Below are positions 51,580 through 60,806 of a stretch of 64,000 nucleotides of DNA, piece by piece. Source of the DNA: Pseudomonas nitroreducens TX1 (GTDB lineage Bacteria > Pseudomonadota > Gammaproteobacteria > Pseudomonadales > Pseudomonadaceae); assembly GCF_000313755.1 (NCBI RefSeq), contig NZ_AMZB01000100.1, positions 1 to 64,000 of the forward strand, written 5' to 3'. The notes under the pieces were generated by a model. It made no database searches. It was given only the letters and a program-made list of their open reading frames with translations, and was not told where the DNA came from. A program made the position numbers and the translations under genes. The first letter of the stretch is position 1. Every line of letters starts with the position of its first letter.

Positions 51580-52197
51580 TTAGCGCATATCACGTTCGAT
51601 AGAGGACAGGCTCGCACGGAAAGTTTCCCGTGCAAACTGTCGCTCCATGTAATCCAGCAGAGGCTTCGCCGGCCGCGGCAGCTCGATACCCAGGATCGGC
51701 AGGCGCCAGAGGATCGGCAGAAGGCAGCAATCCACCAGGCTCAGCTCGTCACTGAGGAAGAACGCCTTGTCGGCGAACAGCGGCGACACTCCGGTCAGGC
51801 TCTCACGCAACTCCTTGCGCGCCAAGGCTCGTTCAGCCTCCTTGCGGCGGGTATCGAGGATACGATCTACCAGACTGCACCAGTCGCGCTGAATGCGGTG
51901 CATCAGCAGGCGGCTGTTGGCGCGAGCCACCGGATAGACCGGAAGCAGCGGCGGATGTGGATAACGCTCATCAAGGTACTCCATGACCACCGTCGATTCG
52001 TAGAGCGCGAGATCGCGATCCACCAGGGTCGGCAGGCTGCCATAGGGGTTCACTTCGGCGAGTTTGGCCGGGATGCTGCCGGCGGGGACGTCGATGATAT
52101 CGGCGACGACGCTCTTCTCGGCCAGTACCAGGCGCACGCGATGGCTGTAATGGCAGGAAGGGTCGGAGAAGCAGGTGAGCTTATTGATTGCGGCCAT
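51580..52197 (-). CDS. sspA: Stringent starvation protein A
   Basis: The 205-residue protein has a glutathione transferase fold ([38 protein letters not shown]) but acts as an RNA polymerase-associated regulator; the catalytic residue of true GSTs is not retained in the family. In pseudomonads it affects virulence and phage growth via RNA polymerase. It is located between petC and sspB. Confidence 0.94.
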   Translation of the reverse strand: MAAINKLTCFSDPSCHYSHRVRLVLAEKSVVADIIDVPAGSIPAKLAEVNPYGSLPTLVDRDLALYESTVVMEYLDERYPHPPLLPVYPVARANSRLLMHRIQRDWCSLVDRILDTRRKEAERALARKELRESLTGVSPLFADKAFFLSDELSLVDCCLLPILWRLPILGIELPRPAKPLLDYMERQFARETFRASLSSIERDMR

Positions 52198-52235
52198 GCC
52201 GCGCGCCTCCTCGCAGGATCTTCTTGTGGGAGGTA

Positions 52236-52270
52236 GAAAAACGCACGCGCGCCCCGTAGGGCGCGCGCTT
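52236..52270 (-). terminator. Terminator after the petABC operon
   Basis: GCGCGCGCCC and GGGCGCGCGT are separated by a short TACG loop and followed on the minus strand by GCGTTTTTC, 20 bp past petC. Confidence 0.85.
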
Positions 52271-52290
52271 GTTACTACGACTGGTGGTGC

Positions 52291-53073
52291 TTAGTGCACG
52301 TCCTTCCAGTATTCACGCTTGAGCAGGTAGGCGAATACGAAGAAGAAGGCCAGGAACAGCAGGACGTAGGTGCCGATACGGTGAGAGTCCAGCTTGTTCG
52401 GGTCAGCCGAATAAGCCAGGAAGGTCACCAGGTTCTTCACCTTCTCGTCGAACTGGGCTTCGGTCAGCTGGCCGGACTTCGGCACGATGGTCAGCTGGTC
52501 GCAGGCTTCGTGGGTCAGCGGGGTACCGGTCAGAGGATCGTACTGCTTCTTGCCATCCTCGACGACCTGAACCTGCTTGCAACCGATGACCTGGCGGCCT
52601 TGCAGGCTGACCAGAACGTTCGGCATGCCGACGTTGGGGAAGACCTTGTTGTTCACGCCCCACGGACGCTTGGGATCTTCGTAGAACGAACGCAGGTAGG
52701 TGTACAGCCAGTCGGTGCCACGTACACGGGCCACCAGGGTCAGATCCGGCGGTGCAGCACCGAACCATACCTTGGCGTCAGCCGGCTTCATGCCGATATC
52801 CATGTGGTCGCCGATCTTCGCACCGGTGAACACCAGGTGACTCATCATCAGCTCTTCCGGGATACCCAGATCGCGGCCGACACGCTCATAACGCTGGAAC
52901 TTGGCGCTGTGGCAGCCCATGCAATAGTTGGCAAAGGTACGCGCGCCATCTTGCATGGCGGCCTTGTCGGTCAGGTCGATATCGACGCGATCCAGTTCCG
53001 GCCCTGCCTCGGAAGCGGCAAACCCAAATAGCGGAACGAAAGCCAGAATCAATGCTGCGAATTGCTTTTTCAT
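52291..53073 (-). CDS. petC: Cytochrome c1 of the bc1 complex
   Basis: The 260-residue protein has a signal peptide (MKKQFAALILAFVPLFGFAASE), the heme c site CMGCH near residue 51 and the Met ligand region (GMKPADAKVWFGAAPPDL), then a C-terminal membrane anchor LLFLAFFFVFAYLL. It accepts electrons from the Rieske protein. Its ATG shares one base with the petB stop (TGATG), so a longer upstream frame is rejected. Confidence 0.97.
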   Translation of the reverse strand: MKKQFAALILAFVPLFGFAASEAGPELDRVDIDLTDKAAMQDGARTFANYCMGCHSAKFQRYERVGRDLGIPEELMMSHLVFTGAKIGDHMDIGMKPADAKVWFGAAPPDLTLVARVRGTDWLYTYLRSFYEDPKRPWGVNNKVFPNVGMPNVLVSLQGRQVIGCKQVQVVEDGKKQYDPLTGTPLTHEACDQLTIVPKSGQLTEAQFDEKVKNLVTFLAYSADPNKLDSHRIGTYVLLFLAFFFVFAYLLKREYWKDVH

Positions 53074-54284
53074 CAGCCAGTCACCCTTTCCGGAACCGGT
53101 TTGGTTTTCTCCATCCGGGTGTAGAACGGCATCAGGATGAAGAAGGCGAAATACAGAATGGTGCACAGGCGCGACAGCGTGGTACCCAGCGGCGACGGGG
53201 CTTGCGAGCCGTAGTAGCCCAGAACCACGAAGGAAACCGCGAAGATCACCAGCCAGATCTTGCTCAGCCAGCCCTTGTAGCGAATCGAACGAACCGGACT
53301 GCGATCCAGCCACGGCAGTACGAACAGCACGGCGATGGAAGCCCCCATAGCAACGACACCCATCAACTTGTCCGGAACGGCGCGCAGGATGGCGTAGAAC
53401 GGCGTGAAGTACCAGACCGGGGCAATGTGCGGCGGGGTCTTGAATTGGTTCGCCATCTCGAAGTTGGGCTTCTCGAGGAAGAATCCGCCCATTTCCGGGA
53501 AGAAGAAGATCACGGTGCAGAAGACGAACAGGAAGACCACGACACCGACAATATCCTTCACGGTGTAGTACGGGTGGAACGGAATGCCATCCAGCGGGAT
53601 ACCGTTCTCGTCCTTCTTCTTCTTGATGTCCACGCCGTCGGGGTTGTTCGAGCCGACTTCGTGCAGCGCCAGGATGTGCAACACGACCAGGCCGAGCAGG
53701 ACGATCGGCAGGGCGATCACGTGCAGGGCGAAGAAGCGGTTCAGGGTGATGCCGGAGATCAGGAAGTCACCACGGATCCACTGGGCCAGGTCTTCGCCGA
53801 CGACCGGAATGGCACCGAACAGCGAGATGATCACCTGGGCGCCCCAGTAGGACATCTGGCCCCAGGGCAGCAGGTAGCCCATGAAGGCCTCGGCCATCAG
53901 GGCGAGGTAGATCAGCATGCCGAAGATCCACACCAGCTCGCGCGGCTTCTGGTACGAACCGTACAGCAGGCCACGGAACATGTGCAGGTAGACGACCACG
54001 AAGAACGCCGATGCACCGGTGGAGTGCATGTAGCGGATAATCCAGCCGTAATCTACATCTCGCATGATGTACTCGACGGACGCGAAAGCTTCTTCGGCCG
54101 ACGGGGTGAAGCTCATGGTCAGCCAGATGCCGGTGAGGATCTGGTTAACCAGGACGAGCAGCGCGAGGGAGCCGAAGAAGTACCAGAAGTTGAAGTTCTT
54201 CGGGGCGTAGTACTTGCTCAGATGGTCTTCCCACATCTTGGTCGCGGGGAAGCGGGCATCGACCCAAGCCATGAACTTGTTCAT
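53073..54284 (-). CDS. petB: Cytochrome b of the bc1 complex
   Basis: The 403-residue membrane protein has eight or nine helices and the four His ligands of the two b hemes (HSTGASAFFVVVYLHMFRG near residue 96 and HVIALPIVLLGLVVLHILAL near 197). It carries the Q-cycle catalytic PEWY-related region (PVWYF). Together with petA and petC it makes ubiquinol:cytochrome c oxidoreductase. Confidence 0.97.
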   Translation of the reverse strand: MNKFMAWVDARFPATKMWEDHLSKYYAPKNFNFWYFFGSLALLVLVNQILTGIWLTMSFTPSAEEAFASVEYIMRDVDYGWIIRYMHSTGASAFFVVVYLHMFRGLLYGSYQKPRELVWIFGMLIYLALMAEAFMGYLLPWGQMSYWGAQVIISLFGAIPVVGEDLAQWIRGDFLISGITLNRFFALHVIALPIVLLGLVVLHILALHEVGSNNPDGVDIKKKKDENGIPLDGIPFHPYYTVKDIVGVVVFLFVFCTVIFFFPEMGGFFLEKPNFEMANQFKTPPHIAPVWYFTPFYAILRAVPDKLMGVVAMGASIAVLFVLPWLDRSPVRSIRYKGWLSKIWLVIFAVSFVVLGYYGSQAPSPLGTTLSRLCTILYFAFFILMPFYTRMEKTKPVPERVTG

Positions 54285-54874
54285 CAGGCTTTCTCCTGGT
54301 CCACACCGATGGTCAACTCATCACCATCCAGCGTATAGGGCGGAATCGGCAGGTTCAGGGGCGCGGGCTGCCCCTTGTAAACGCGGCCGGCGAGGTCGTA
54401 ATGGGAGCCGTGACACGGGCAGAAGTAGCCACCCTTCCAGTCCGGACCGAGGTCCGCGGGAGCGACTTCCGGGCGGAAGGTCGGCGAGCAGCCCAGGTGG
54501 GTACAGATACCCACGATCACGGCCAGCTCGGGCTTGATCGAGCGCACCTTGGGATCGACGTAGGCTGGTTGTTCCGATGCCTTCGACTCGGGGTCGGCCA
54601 GTTGCCCTTCGAGAGTCGGCAGCGCGTCCAGCATCTCCTTGGTGCGATGCACCAGGAACACCGGCTTGCCCCGCCACTCAGCCACAACCTGCTGGCCCGG
54701 CTCGATCTTCCCTACGTTGACCTTCACCGGCGCGCCAGCGGCCTTCGCCTTGGCACTGGGGAACCATGACCCCACGAACGGGACCGCAGCTCCGACCGCT
54801 CCTGCCGCACCAACCACCGAAGTGGCCGCGACAAGGAAGCGACGCCGGCCTGCATTCACGCCGTCATTACTCAT
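54284..54874 (-). CDS. petA: Rieske iron-sulfur protein of the bc1 complex
   Basis: The 196-residue protein has a Tat-type twin-arginine signal (GRRRFLVAATSVVGAAG) that stays as membrane anchor, and the two Rieske motifs CTHLGCSP and CPCHGSHYD that bind the 2Fe-2S cluster. The overlap with petB is one base (TGATG). An inverted repeat lies 23 bp before the start. Confidence 0.98.
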   Translation of the reverse strand: MSNDGVNAGRRRFLVAATSVVGAAGAVGAAVPFVGSWFPSAKAKAAGAPVKVNVGKIEPGQQVVAEWRGKPVFLVHRTKEMLDALPTLEGQLADPESKASEQPAYVDPKVRSIKPELAVIVGICTHLGCSPTFRPEVAPADLGPDWKGGYFCPCHGSHYDLAGRVYKGQPAPLNLPIPPYTLDGDELTIGVDQEKA

Positions 54875-54896
54875 TCAGTCGTCTCCCATCAGCTTC

Positions 54897-54917
54897 AAGC
54901 CTGTTCAAATCAGGCTT
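54897..54917 (-). other. Inverted repeat in the petA leader
   Basis: AAGCCTG and CAGGCTT are separated by seven bases (TTCAAAT on the plus strand). On the minus strand it sits just before the petA ribosome site and could be a hairpin or an operator. No matching consensus was recognised. Confidence 0.45.
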
Positions 54918-55073
54918 TTAAGTAAAAATTCGAGCCGCGCAAAAAATTCGCCAAATGGTAAAGAAAAGCCCTTGTGATGACAAGGTAATAGCCTGTTACG
55001 GAACCCCCGGAACCCTTGCACTGCGCGGCCTGCGCGGATGCGACACCTTGCCGCACGGATTTATTGAAGACAT

Positions 55074-55111
55074 AAAAAAACGCCCAGTCCAAAGGATCTG
55101 GGCGTTTTTTT
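55074..55111 (-). terminator. Terminator after rpsI
   Basis: AAAAAACGCCCAG and CTGGGCGTTTTTT form a 13-bp stem with a loop of about 10 bases and end in T residues on the minus strand, 13 bp after rpsI. Confidence 0.9.
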
Positions 55112-55123
55112 CGAAGCGTCGTA

Positions 55124-55516
55124 TTAACGCTTGGAGTACTGCGGACGCTTACGCGCTTTACGCAGACCGACTTTCTTACGTTCAACTTCACGAGCGTCGC
55201 GAGTAACGTAGCCGGCTTTACGCAGCGGGCTGCGCAGAGTCTCATCGTACTCGATCAGAGCGCGGGTGATACCATGACGGATCGCACCAGCCTGACCGCT
55301 TACGCCACCGCCGACGACGGTTACGTAGATATCGAACTTCTCGGTGTTCTCGGTCAGCTCGAGCGGCTGACGGACAACCATGCGAGCGGTCTCACGACCG
55401 AAGAACTGCTCGATGGAGCGGTTGTTGATGGAGATCTTGCCAGTGCCCGGACGCAGGAAGACGCGAGCGGTAGCGGTCTTACGACGGCCAGTGCCGTAAT
55501 TTTGAGTCGCCGACAT
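55124..55516 (-). CDS. rpsI: 30S ribosomal protein S9
   Basis: The 130-residue protein contains the S9 signature ([19 protein letters not shown] near residue 66) and a basic C-terminal tail ending [11 protein letters not shown] that reaches the P-site tRNA. It follows rplM by 14 bp. Confidence 0.99.
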   Translation of the reverse strand: MSATQNYGTGRRKTATARVFLRPGTGKISINNRSIEQFFGRETARMVVRQPLELTENTEKFDIYVTVVGGGVSGQAGAIRHGITRALIEYDETLRSPLRKAGYVTRDAREVERKKVGLRKARKRPQYSKR

Positions 55517-55530
55517 AATGAGCTATCCCG

Positions 55531-55959
55531 TTAAATCTTCAGTTCTTGAGGCTGCTGAGCGGTGTGCGGGTGGTTGGCACCCTTGTACACTTTCAGCTTG
55601 CGGTACATGTCGCGGCCCAGCGGGTTCTTCGGCAGCATGCCTTTGACGGCAGTCTCGATAACACGCTCAGGAGCCTTGGCGATCAGCTTCTCGAAGTTGA
55701 TCGACTTGATACCGCCCGGGAAGCCCGAGTGATGGTAGTACATCTTGTCGGTAGCTTTGGCGCCAGTGACACGAACCTGTTCGGCGTTGATGACGACGAT
55801 GTAGTCGCCAGTGTCAACGTGCGGGGTGTATTCCGGCTTGTGCTTGCCGCGCAGGCGGGTAGCAATTTCGGTAGCCAGACGACCCAGGGTCAGGCCAGCA
55901 GCGTCGACGACGAACCAGTCGCGCTTAACAGTTTCTGGTTTCGCGGTATAAGTTTTCAT
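55531..55959 (-). CDS. rplM: 50S ribosomal protein L13
   Basis: The 142-residue protein shows [38 protein letters not shown] and the L13 signature [21 protein letters not shown]. The start has a GAGGC site upstream. rplM-rpsI is the standard pair. The divergent 245-bp gap to the aldo-keto reductase gene holds the promoters; I could not assign a leader element. Confidence 0.99.
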   Translation of the reverse strand: MKTYTAKPETVKRDWFVVDAAGLTLGRLATEIATRLRGKHKPEYTPHVDTGDYIVVINAEQVRVTGAKATDKMYYHHSGFPGGIKSINFEKLIAKAPERVIETAVKGMLPKNPLGRDMYRKLKVYKGANHPHTAQQPQELKI

Positions 55960-56204
55960 TCGTTATAGCCTCAGGGGCCGCCTGAAAATAAGACGGCGAA
56001 TCTTACTGGACAGTGGTTGCCTTGACAAGTCAAGGACAGCCGAAGACAGACACGAATTGGGGCTCGGGTCAGTGTGCGTCCGTAACGACTAGATGTATCG
56101 ATCGGCAGGCTTGGCATCCCCCACCGATGAAAGGCTGCGGAATTATGCAGATTCCGGCAGAATTTTCAACTGTATGACGCACTTGTTTTCATGAGGAGAC
56201 CTGC

Positions 56205-57242
56205 ATGGAGTACCGCCCGCTCGGCCGCACCGAATTGAAAGTCAGCGCCCTCTGCCTGGGGACCATGACCTGGGGCGAGCAGAACACCCAGGACGAAGCT
56301 TTTGCCCAGATCGAGCGGGCCAAGGCCGCCGGTCTGAATTTCATCGATACCGCCGAGATGTACCCGGTGCCGCCGCGTGCGGAAACCTACACCCGCACCG
56401 AGCAGATCATCGGCAACTGGTTCGCCCGGCGCGGTGATCGCGCCGACTGGGTGCTCGCCAGCAAGATTGCCGGCCCCGGCAACTCCATCAGCCACATCCG
56501 TGACGGCCAGCCGAAGCTCGATCGCAGGAACATCGTCGCGGCGCTGGACGCCAGTCTCAAGCGCCTGCAGACTGACTGGATCGACCTCTACCAGCTGCAC
56601 TGGCCCGAGCGCAGCACCAACTTCTTCGGCCAATTGGGCTACCAGCACAAGGAAGAAAGCTTCACCGCGCTGGAAGACACCCTGGAGGCGCTCGACGAGC
56701 AGGTCCGCGCCGGCAAGATCCGCCATGTCGGCCTGTCCAACGAAACGCCCTGGGGCACCATGCGCTTCCTGCAGATCGCCCAGGAGCGCGGCTGGCCGCG
56801 CGCCGTGTCGATCCAGAATCCTTACAACCTGCTCAACCGCAGCTTCGAGGTGGGCCTCGCGGAAATCGCCATCCGCGAGCAGATCGGCCTGCTGGCCTAT
56901 TCGCCGCTGGCCTTCGGCATGCTCTCGGGCAAGTACTTTGGCGGCGCGCGGCCGGCCAATGCGCGGATCACCCTGTTCAGCCGCTTCACGCGCTACACCA
57001 ATCCGCAGACCGCCAGTGCCTGCGACCGCTACGTGAGCCTGGCCCGCGAGCACGGCCTGGACCCGGCGCAGATGGCCCTGGCCTTCGTCACCAGCCGGCC
57101 GTTCGTGACCAGCAACATCATCGGCGCGACCAACCTCGAGCAACTGGAAGCTAACCTCGGCAGCGTCGAGCTGAAGCTCTCCGACGAGGTGCTGGCCGGC
57201 ATCGAGGCGATCCACAAGGACCAGCCGAACCCGGCTCCCTGA
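56205..57242 (+). CDS. tas: Aldo-keto reductase, Tas family
   Basis: The 345-residue NADPH-dependent TIM barrel enzyme resembles E. coli Tas along its length (LGTMTWGEQNTQDEAFAQI, FIDTAEMYPVPPRAETYTRTE, Tyr of the catalytic tetrad, SIQNPYNLLNRSFEVGLAEI, LFSRFTRYTNPQT). Tas was found as a suppressor of tyrosine auxotrophy in E. coli; the natural substrate is unknown. GAGGAG lies seven bases upstream of the ATG. Confidence 0.9.
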   Translation: MEYRPLGRTELKVSALCLGTMTWGEQNTQDEAFAQIERAKAAGLNFIDTAEMYPVPPRAETYTRTEQIIGNWFARRGDRADWVLASKIAGPGNSISHIRDGQPKLDRRNIVAALDASLKRLQTDWIDLYQLHWPERSTNFFGQLGYQHKEESFTALEDTLEALDEQVRAGKIRHVGLSNETPWGTMRFLQIAQERGWPRAVSIQNPYNLLNRSFEVGLAEIAIREQIGLLAYSPLAFGMLSGKYFGGARPANARITLFSRFTRYTNPQTASACDRYVSLAREHGLDPAQMALAFVTSRPFVTSNIIGATNLEQLEANLGSVELKLSDEVLAGIEAIHKDQPNPAP

Positions 57243-57255
57243 TCGCCCCGCACAC

Positions 57256-57284
57256 GAAAAAGCCCGGCAATGCCGGGCTTTTTC
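57256..57284. terminator. Bidirectional terminator after tas
   Basis: GAAAAAGCCCGGCA and TGCCGGGCTTTTTC form a stem with a one-base loop between two convergent genes. Confidence 0.88.
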
Positions 57285-57295
57285 ATCCGCTCAGG

Positions 57296-58432
57296 CTACA
57301 GCGAGCGCGCGATGATCTCCTTCATGATCTCGTTGGTGCCAGCATAGATGCGCTGCACGCGCGCATCGGCCCAGGCACGGGCGACGGGATACTCCCACAT
57401 GAAGCCGTAGCCGCCGTGCAACTGCACGCACTCGTCGAGCACCTTGCACTGCAGGTCGGTGGTCCAATACTTCGCCATCGCCGCCGTGGGCACGTCCAGC
57501 TTGCCTTGCAGATGCTGCTCCAGGCAGCGATCGACAAAGACGCGGCCAACCTGGATTTCGGTGGCCATTTCCGCGAGTTTGAAGCGTGTGTTCTGGAAGT
57601 CCGCGACGGACTTTCCGAAGGCCTTGCGGTCACGGGTGTAGTCCAGCGTCCATTTCAGCGCCGCCTCGGCCGAGGCCAGTGCGCCGAGGGCGACGGTCAG
57701 CCGTTCCTGGGGCAGTTCCTGCATCAGGTAGATGAAGCCCTGCCCGTCCTTGCCCAGCAGGTTTTCCTTGGGGATGCGCACGTCCTGGAAGAACAGCTCG
57801 GAGGTGTCCTGCGCCTTCATGCCAACCTTCTCCAGGCGCTTGCCCTTGCTGAAGCCGGGCGTGCCGGCCTCCACCAGGAACAGGCTGGTGCCCTTGGCGC
57901 CGGCCTTGGGATCGGTCTTGGCGACCACGATCACCAGATCGGCCAGCCAGCCGTTGGTGATGAAGGTCTTCGAACCGTTGATCACGTACTCGTCGCCATC
58001 CAGCACGGCGGTGGTCTTCACGCCCTGCAGGTCGGAACCGGCGCCCGGCTCGGTCATGGCGATGGCCGACACCATCTCGCCGGAAACCAGCTTGGGCAGG
58101 TAGCGCTGCTTCAGCTCTTCGCTGCCGTAGTGAAGGATGTAGGGCGCGACGATATCCGAGTGCAACGAGAAACCGATGCCGGTCAGGCCCAGGCGACCGA
58201 TCTCCTCGATCACCACGGCGCTGTAGAGGAAGTCCGCCGCCATGCCGCCGTAGGCCTCGGGCAGGTGCGAGCAGAGCATCCCGGCCTCGCCGGCCTTGTT
58301 CCACAGCTGGCGGTCGACGTGACCGTCCTTTTCCCACTGAGCGTGGAAGGGAACCGCCTCCTGTTCGAGAAACTTGCGGACGCTGTCGCGGAACAGTTCG
58401 TGATCGGAACTGAACAGGGTTCTTGGAATCAT
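57296..58432 (-). CDS. Acyl-CoA dehydrogenase, long-chain (LCAD) type
   Basis: The 378-residue flavoenzyme has the AMTEPGAGSDLQGVKT signature near residue 125 and FITNGWLADLVIVV near 157. The usual catalytic Glu of the MCAD type (YEGT) is Ala here (IYAGTNEIMKE), whereas Glu243 in ELPQERL coincides with the catalytic base of long-chain and isovaleryl-CoA dehydrogenases. It likely oxidises long or branched acyl-CoA. The start at 58432 (MIPRTLFSSDHEL) fits family length. It is divergent from the AraC-type regulator. Confidence 0.93.
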   Translation of the reverse strand: MIPRTLFSSDHELFRDSVRKFLEQEAVPFHAQWEKDGHVDRQLWNKAGEAGMLCSHLPEAYGGMAADFLYSAVVIEEIGRLGLTGIGFSLHSDIVAPYILHYGSEELKQRYLPKLVSGEMVSAIAMTEPGAGSDLQGVKTTAVLDGDEYVINGSKTFITNGWLADLVIVVAKTDPKAGAKGTSLFLVEAGTPGFSKGKRLEKVGMKAQDTSELFFQDVRIPKENLLGKDGQGFIYLMQELPQERLTVALGALASAEAALKWTLDYTRDRKAFGKSVADFQNTRFKLAEMATEIQVGRVFVDRCLEQHLQGKLDVPTAAMAKYWTTDLQCKVLDECVQLHGGYGFMWEYPVARAWADARVQRIYAGTNEIMKEIIARSL

Positions 58433-58595
58433 GCGGTGCACCTGCGGATCGGTTTTAGGAATTATTGGAAGGCCGACTGTAGGCCAAGCACGAGCCGCTC
58501 TGCACTGGACACTTTCGCCAAAAAATAAGACGATCCAGCCGCATAATGACCGCTTTAGCGTCATGCAAAGACATCCATAAGAAGTACAAGAACCG

Positions 58596-59594
58596 ATGCC
58601 CAACCCAGCTTCCCGTGTGCTGCGCCGCGTCAGCATCCTCGCCACCCACGGCGTGTTCGGCTCCACCCTGATGCAGGCCAAGGATTTCTTCCACATGGCC
58701 GCCCTGCGCCACGGCCGCCAACAGGGCCTCGGTCTGCAACCCAGCTTCGAAACCCGCATCGTCAGCCCCGACGGCCAGCCGGTGATGAGTTTCAGCGGCG
58801 ACCTCCTGCCGGTACACGGCGCCCTGGACGAACCGGAACTGGTCATCCTCCCGGCCTTCTGGGGCGACTTCGACGAACTGCTGACCCTCTACCCGCAGGT
58901 GATGCCCTGGCTGCGCGAGCGCCATGCGGCCGGCTGCGTACTGTGTGGCGAGGTCTCCGGGGTGTTCTGGCTGGCCGAGACGGGATTACTCGACGGCAAG
59001 GAGGCGACCACCTACTGGCGCTTCTTCCGCGAATTCGCCGAGCGCTACCCGAAGGTGCTGCTCAATCAGGAAAAACACATCGCGGATGGCGACAACATCT
59101 ACACCGCCGGCGGCCTAACCTCGGCCTGCGACCTGTACATCTACCTGATCGAGCACTTCTGCGGGGCCACGGTAGCCCAGGGCGTGGCCCGCGACATTCT
59201 CTACGAGGTGCAGCGCAGCTACGTGCCCGGTCGACTCGGATTCGGCGGACAGAAACTGCACCATGACCCAGCCATCCTGCAGATCCAGCACTGGCTCGAA
59301 GAACACTTTTGCGACAAGTTTCGCTTCGAGGATGTTGCTCGCGAGCACGGCATGAGCATCCGCAACTTCATGCGGCGCTTCCAGGCAGCCACCGGCGACA
59401 AGCCACTGCACTACCTGCAGCGCCTGCGCATCGAGACCGCGCGCAACCTGCTGTCTACCAGCCGCAAGAGCATCAAGACCATCAGCTATGAAGTCGGCTA
59501 CGACGATGCCAGCTTCTTCGCCCGCCTGTTCAGACAGCACACAGGGCTGTCGCCAAATCATTACCGACGCCAGTACGAACAGAAGGAAGCCTGA
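58596..59594 (+). CDS. DJ-1/PfpI-domain AraC family regulator (GlxA-like)
   Basis: The 332-residue protein has an N-terminal DJ-1/PfpI domain with a nucleophile-elbow Cys in CVLCGEVSGVFWLAETGLLDG (near residue 110) and a C-terminal AraC domain with two helix-turn-helix motifs (FRFEDVAREHGMSIRNFMRRF, KTISYEVGYDDASFFARLFRQ). This arrangement is typical of regulators of amine or carnitine catabolism, but the ligand is unknown. Its divergence from an acyl-CoA dehydrogenase suggests it controls that gene. Confidence 0.92.
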   Translation: MPNPASRVLRRVSILATHGVFGSTLMQAKDFFHMAALRHGRQQGLGLQPSFETRIVSPDGQPVMSFSGDLLPVHGALDEPELVILPAFWGDFDELLTLYPQVMPWLRERHAAGCVLCGEVSGVFWLAETGLLDGKEATTYWRFFREFAERYPKVLLNQEKHIADGDNIYTAGGLTSACDLYIYLIEHFCGATVAQGVARDILYEVQRSYVPGRLGFGGQKLHHDPAILQIQHWLEEHFCDKFRFEDVAREHGMSIRNFMRRFQAATGDKPLHYLQRLRIETARNLLSTSRKSIKTISYEVGYDDASFFARLFRQHTGLSPNHYRRQYEQKEA

Positions 59595-59685
59595 AACAGG
59601 CCATCCCTAGGATGGGTTCACGGACTCGGGTGCCGCCCTATGATCAGGGCAGCAACTGACAACAAGAACCCAACGGGATATCGCC

Positions 59686-60651
59686 ATGCGCCGCTTTTTG
59701 CTTACCCTGCTGGCCGTCTTCAGCCTGAATGCTGTGGCGGACGACAGCTGGAAACCCTTCCCCTACGACCAGAACGCCTTCGACTACAGCGGCGACAAGC
59801 TGCGTGAGGCCTGGCCTCGCCTGACGCGCGGTTTCGGCGCCAACTACCCGTTCCCCGATGCGGACTGGGTGGTGACCATGGCCACGAAACATCCCGAAGC
59901 CTTGGAGAAGACCGTGATCGCCGGCACGGGCTTCAGCGGCAAGCCGGAAGAGGCGCAGGTCTATGCCGAGAAGCTGCAGGATGTGTGGCGCAAGGTGTTC
60001 CGCGGCGACTTCGCCCAGGCCAAGAAGGACGGCCTGGCGCTGGGCATCGGCGGCCAGGTGCCGGGGATGTTCGCGCAAGTTCTGTACGCCATGTTCCTCG
60101 CGCCGAACCAGGACGAGAAGCAGCGCTTGCTGGAAGAAGTCATCAGCTACACCGACGAGGCCGGCCCACTGCTCAATGCCGACCCCATCGCCCAGTTCGG
60201 TCGCGCCTATGCCAAGGCCCGCCTGGCCGAGGACCTGCCGGTACCCGTGGTACTCAAGCGCGGCTATACCAGCGAAATCCCCAAGGAGCTGGACGCCCTG
60301 CTGGCCAAGCAGCCGAACCAGCCCTTTGCCCTGGCGCTCTACGGCGGCTATGAGGCCGGCGTGATCCGCAAGGTCGGCAAACTGGTGGGTAAGATGACCT
60401 ATGGGGTCAGCGCGGACAAAATGGAGCAATACTTCTCTCGCTCCTTCCGTGCCGCCGACGACCTGCCGATCGGCCACTATGAGTACGCCAATGCACTGGG
60501 CTATGTGTATGGCGGGGACGAGGAACAGAAGGCGCTGGAGCAGCTGAAAAAGGCCACGGCGATCAAGCCGATCAACGCCATGGAAGCGCTGGAGGTTGCC
60601 CACGCCCAGCAACTGCTGAAGAAAGCGCAGCAGGAGATGGCGCAGCGCTGA
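59686..60651 (+). CDS. Exported protein of unknown function, helical repeat type
   Basis: I do not recognise a named family. The 321-residue protein has a signal peptide (MRRFLLTLLAVFSLNAVA, cut near residue 18) and a mature part rich in short helices with TPR-like character near the C-terminus (HYEYANALGYVYGGDEEQKALEQLKKATAIKP). Residues 35-80 hold YSGDKLREAWPRLTRGFGANYPF. A homologue lies at the same place in P. aeruginosa (recalled). Confidence 0.8.
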   Translation: MRRFLLTLLAVFSLNAVADDSWKPFPYDQNAFDYSGDKLREAWPRLTRGFGANYPFPDADWVVTMATKHPEALEKTVIAGTGFSGKPEEAQVYAEKLQDVWRKVFRGDFAQAKKDGLALGIGGQVPGMFAQVLYAMFLAPNQDEKQRLLEEVISYTDEAGPLLNADPIAQFGRAYAKARLAEDLPVPVVLKRGYTSEIPKELDALLAKQPNQPFALALYGGYEAGVIRKVGKLVGKMTYGVSADKMEQYFSRSFRAADDLPIGHYEYANALGYVYGGDEEQKALEQLKKATAIKPINAMEALEVAHAQQLLKKAQQEMAQR

Positions 60652-60666
60652 GCGTCAAAGCTCTTT

Positions 60667-60742
60667 GTAGGAGCGAGCTCGCTCGCGAACCGCCCGGCTC
60701 CTTAGCCGCCGGTGAAATGTTCGCGAGCAAGCTCGCTCCTGC
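60667..60742. repeat. REP-type inverted pair
   Basis: GTAGGAGCGAGCTCGCTCGC at 60667-60686 and TTCGCGAGCAAGCTCGCTCC at 60720-60739 face each other. The pair is in the same order as that at 11786-11861 and lies between convergent genes. Confidence 0.85.
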
Positions 60743-60763
60743 AGCACAGAAGAGAGCCCAAAC

Positions 60764-60793
60764 GAAAAAGGCTGCCCTCGGGCAGCCTTTTTC
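60764..60793. terminator. Terminator between the exported protein gene and zapE
   Basis: GAAAAAGGCTGCCC and GGGCAGCCTTTTTC form a 14-bp stem with a two-base loop, suited to both convergent transcripts. Confidence 0.88.
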
Positions 60794-60806
60794 ATTCACC
60801 GAACCG

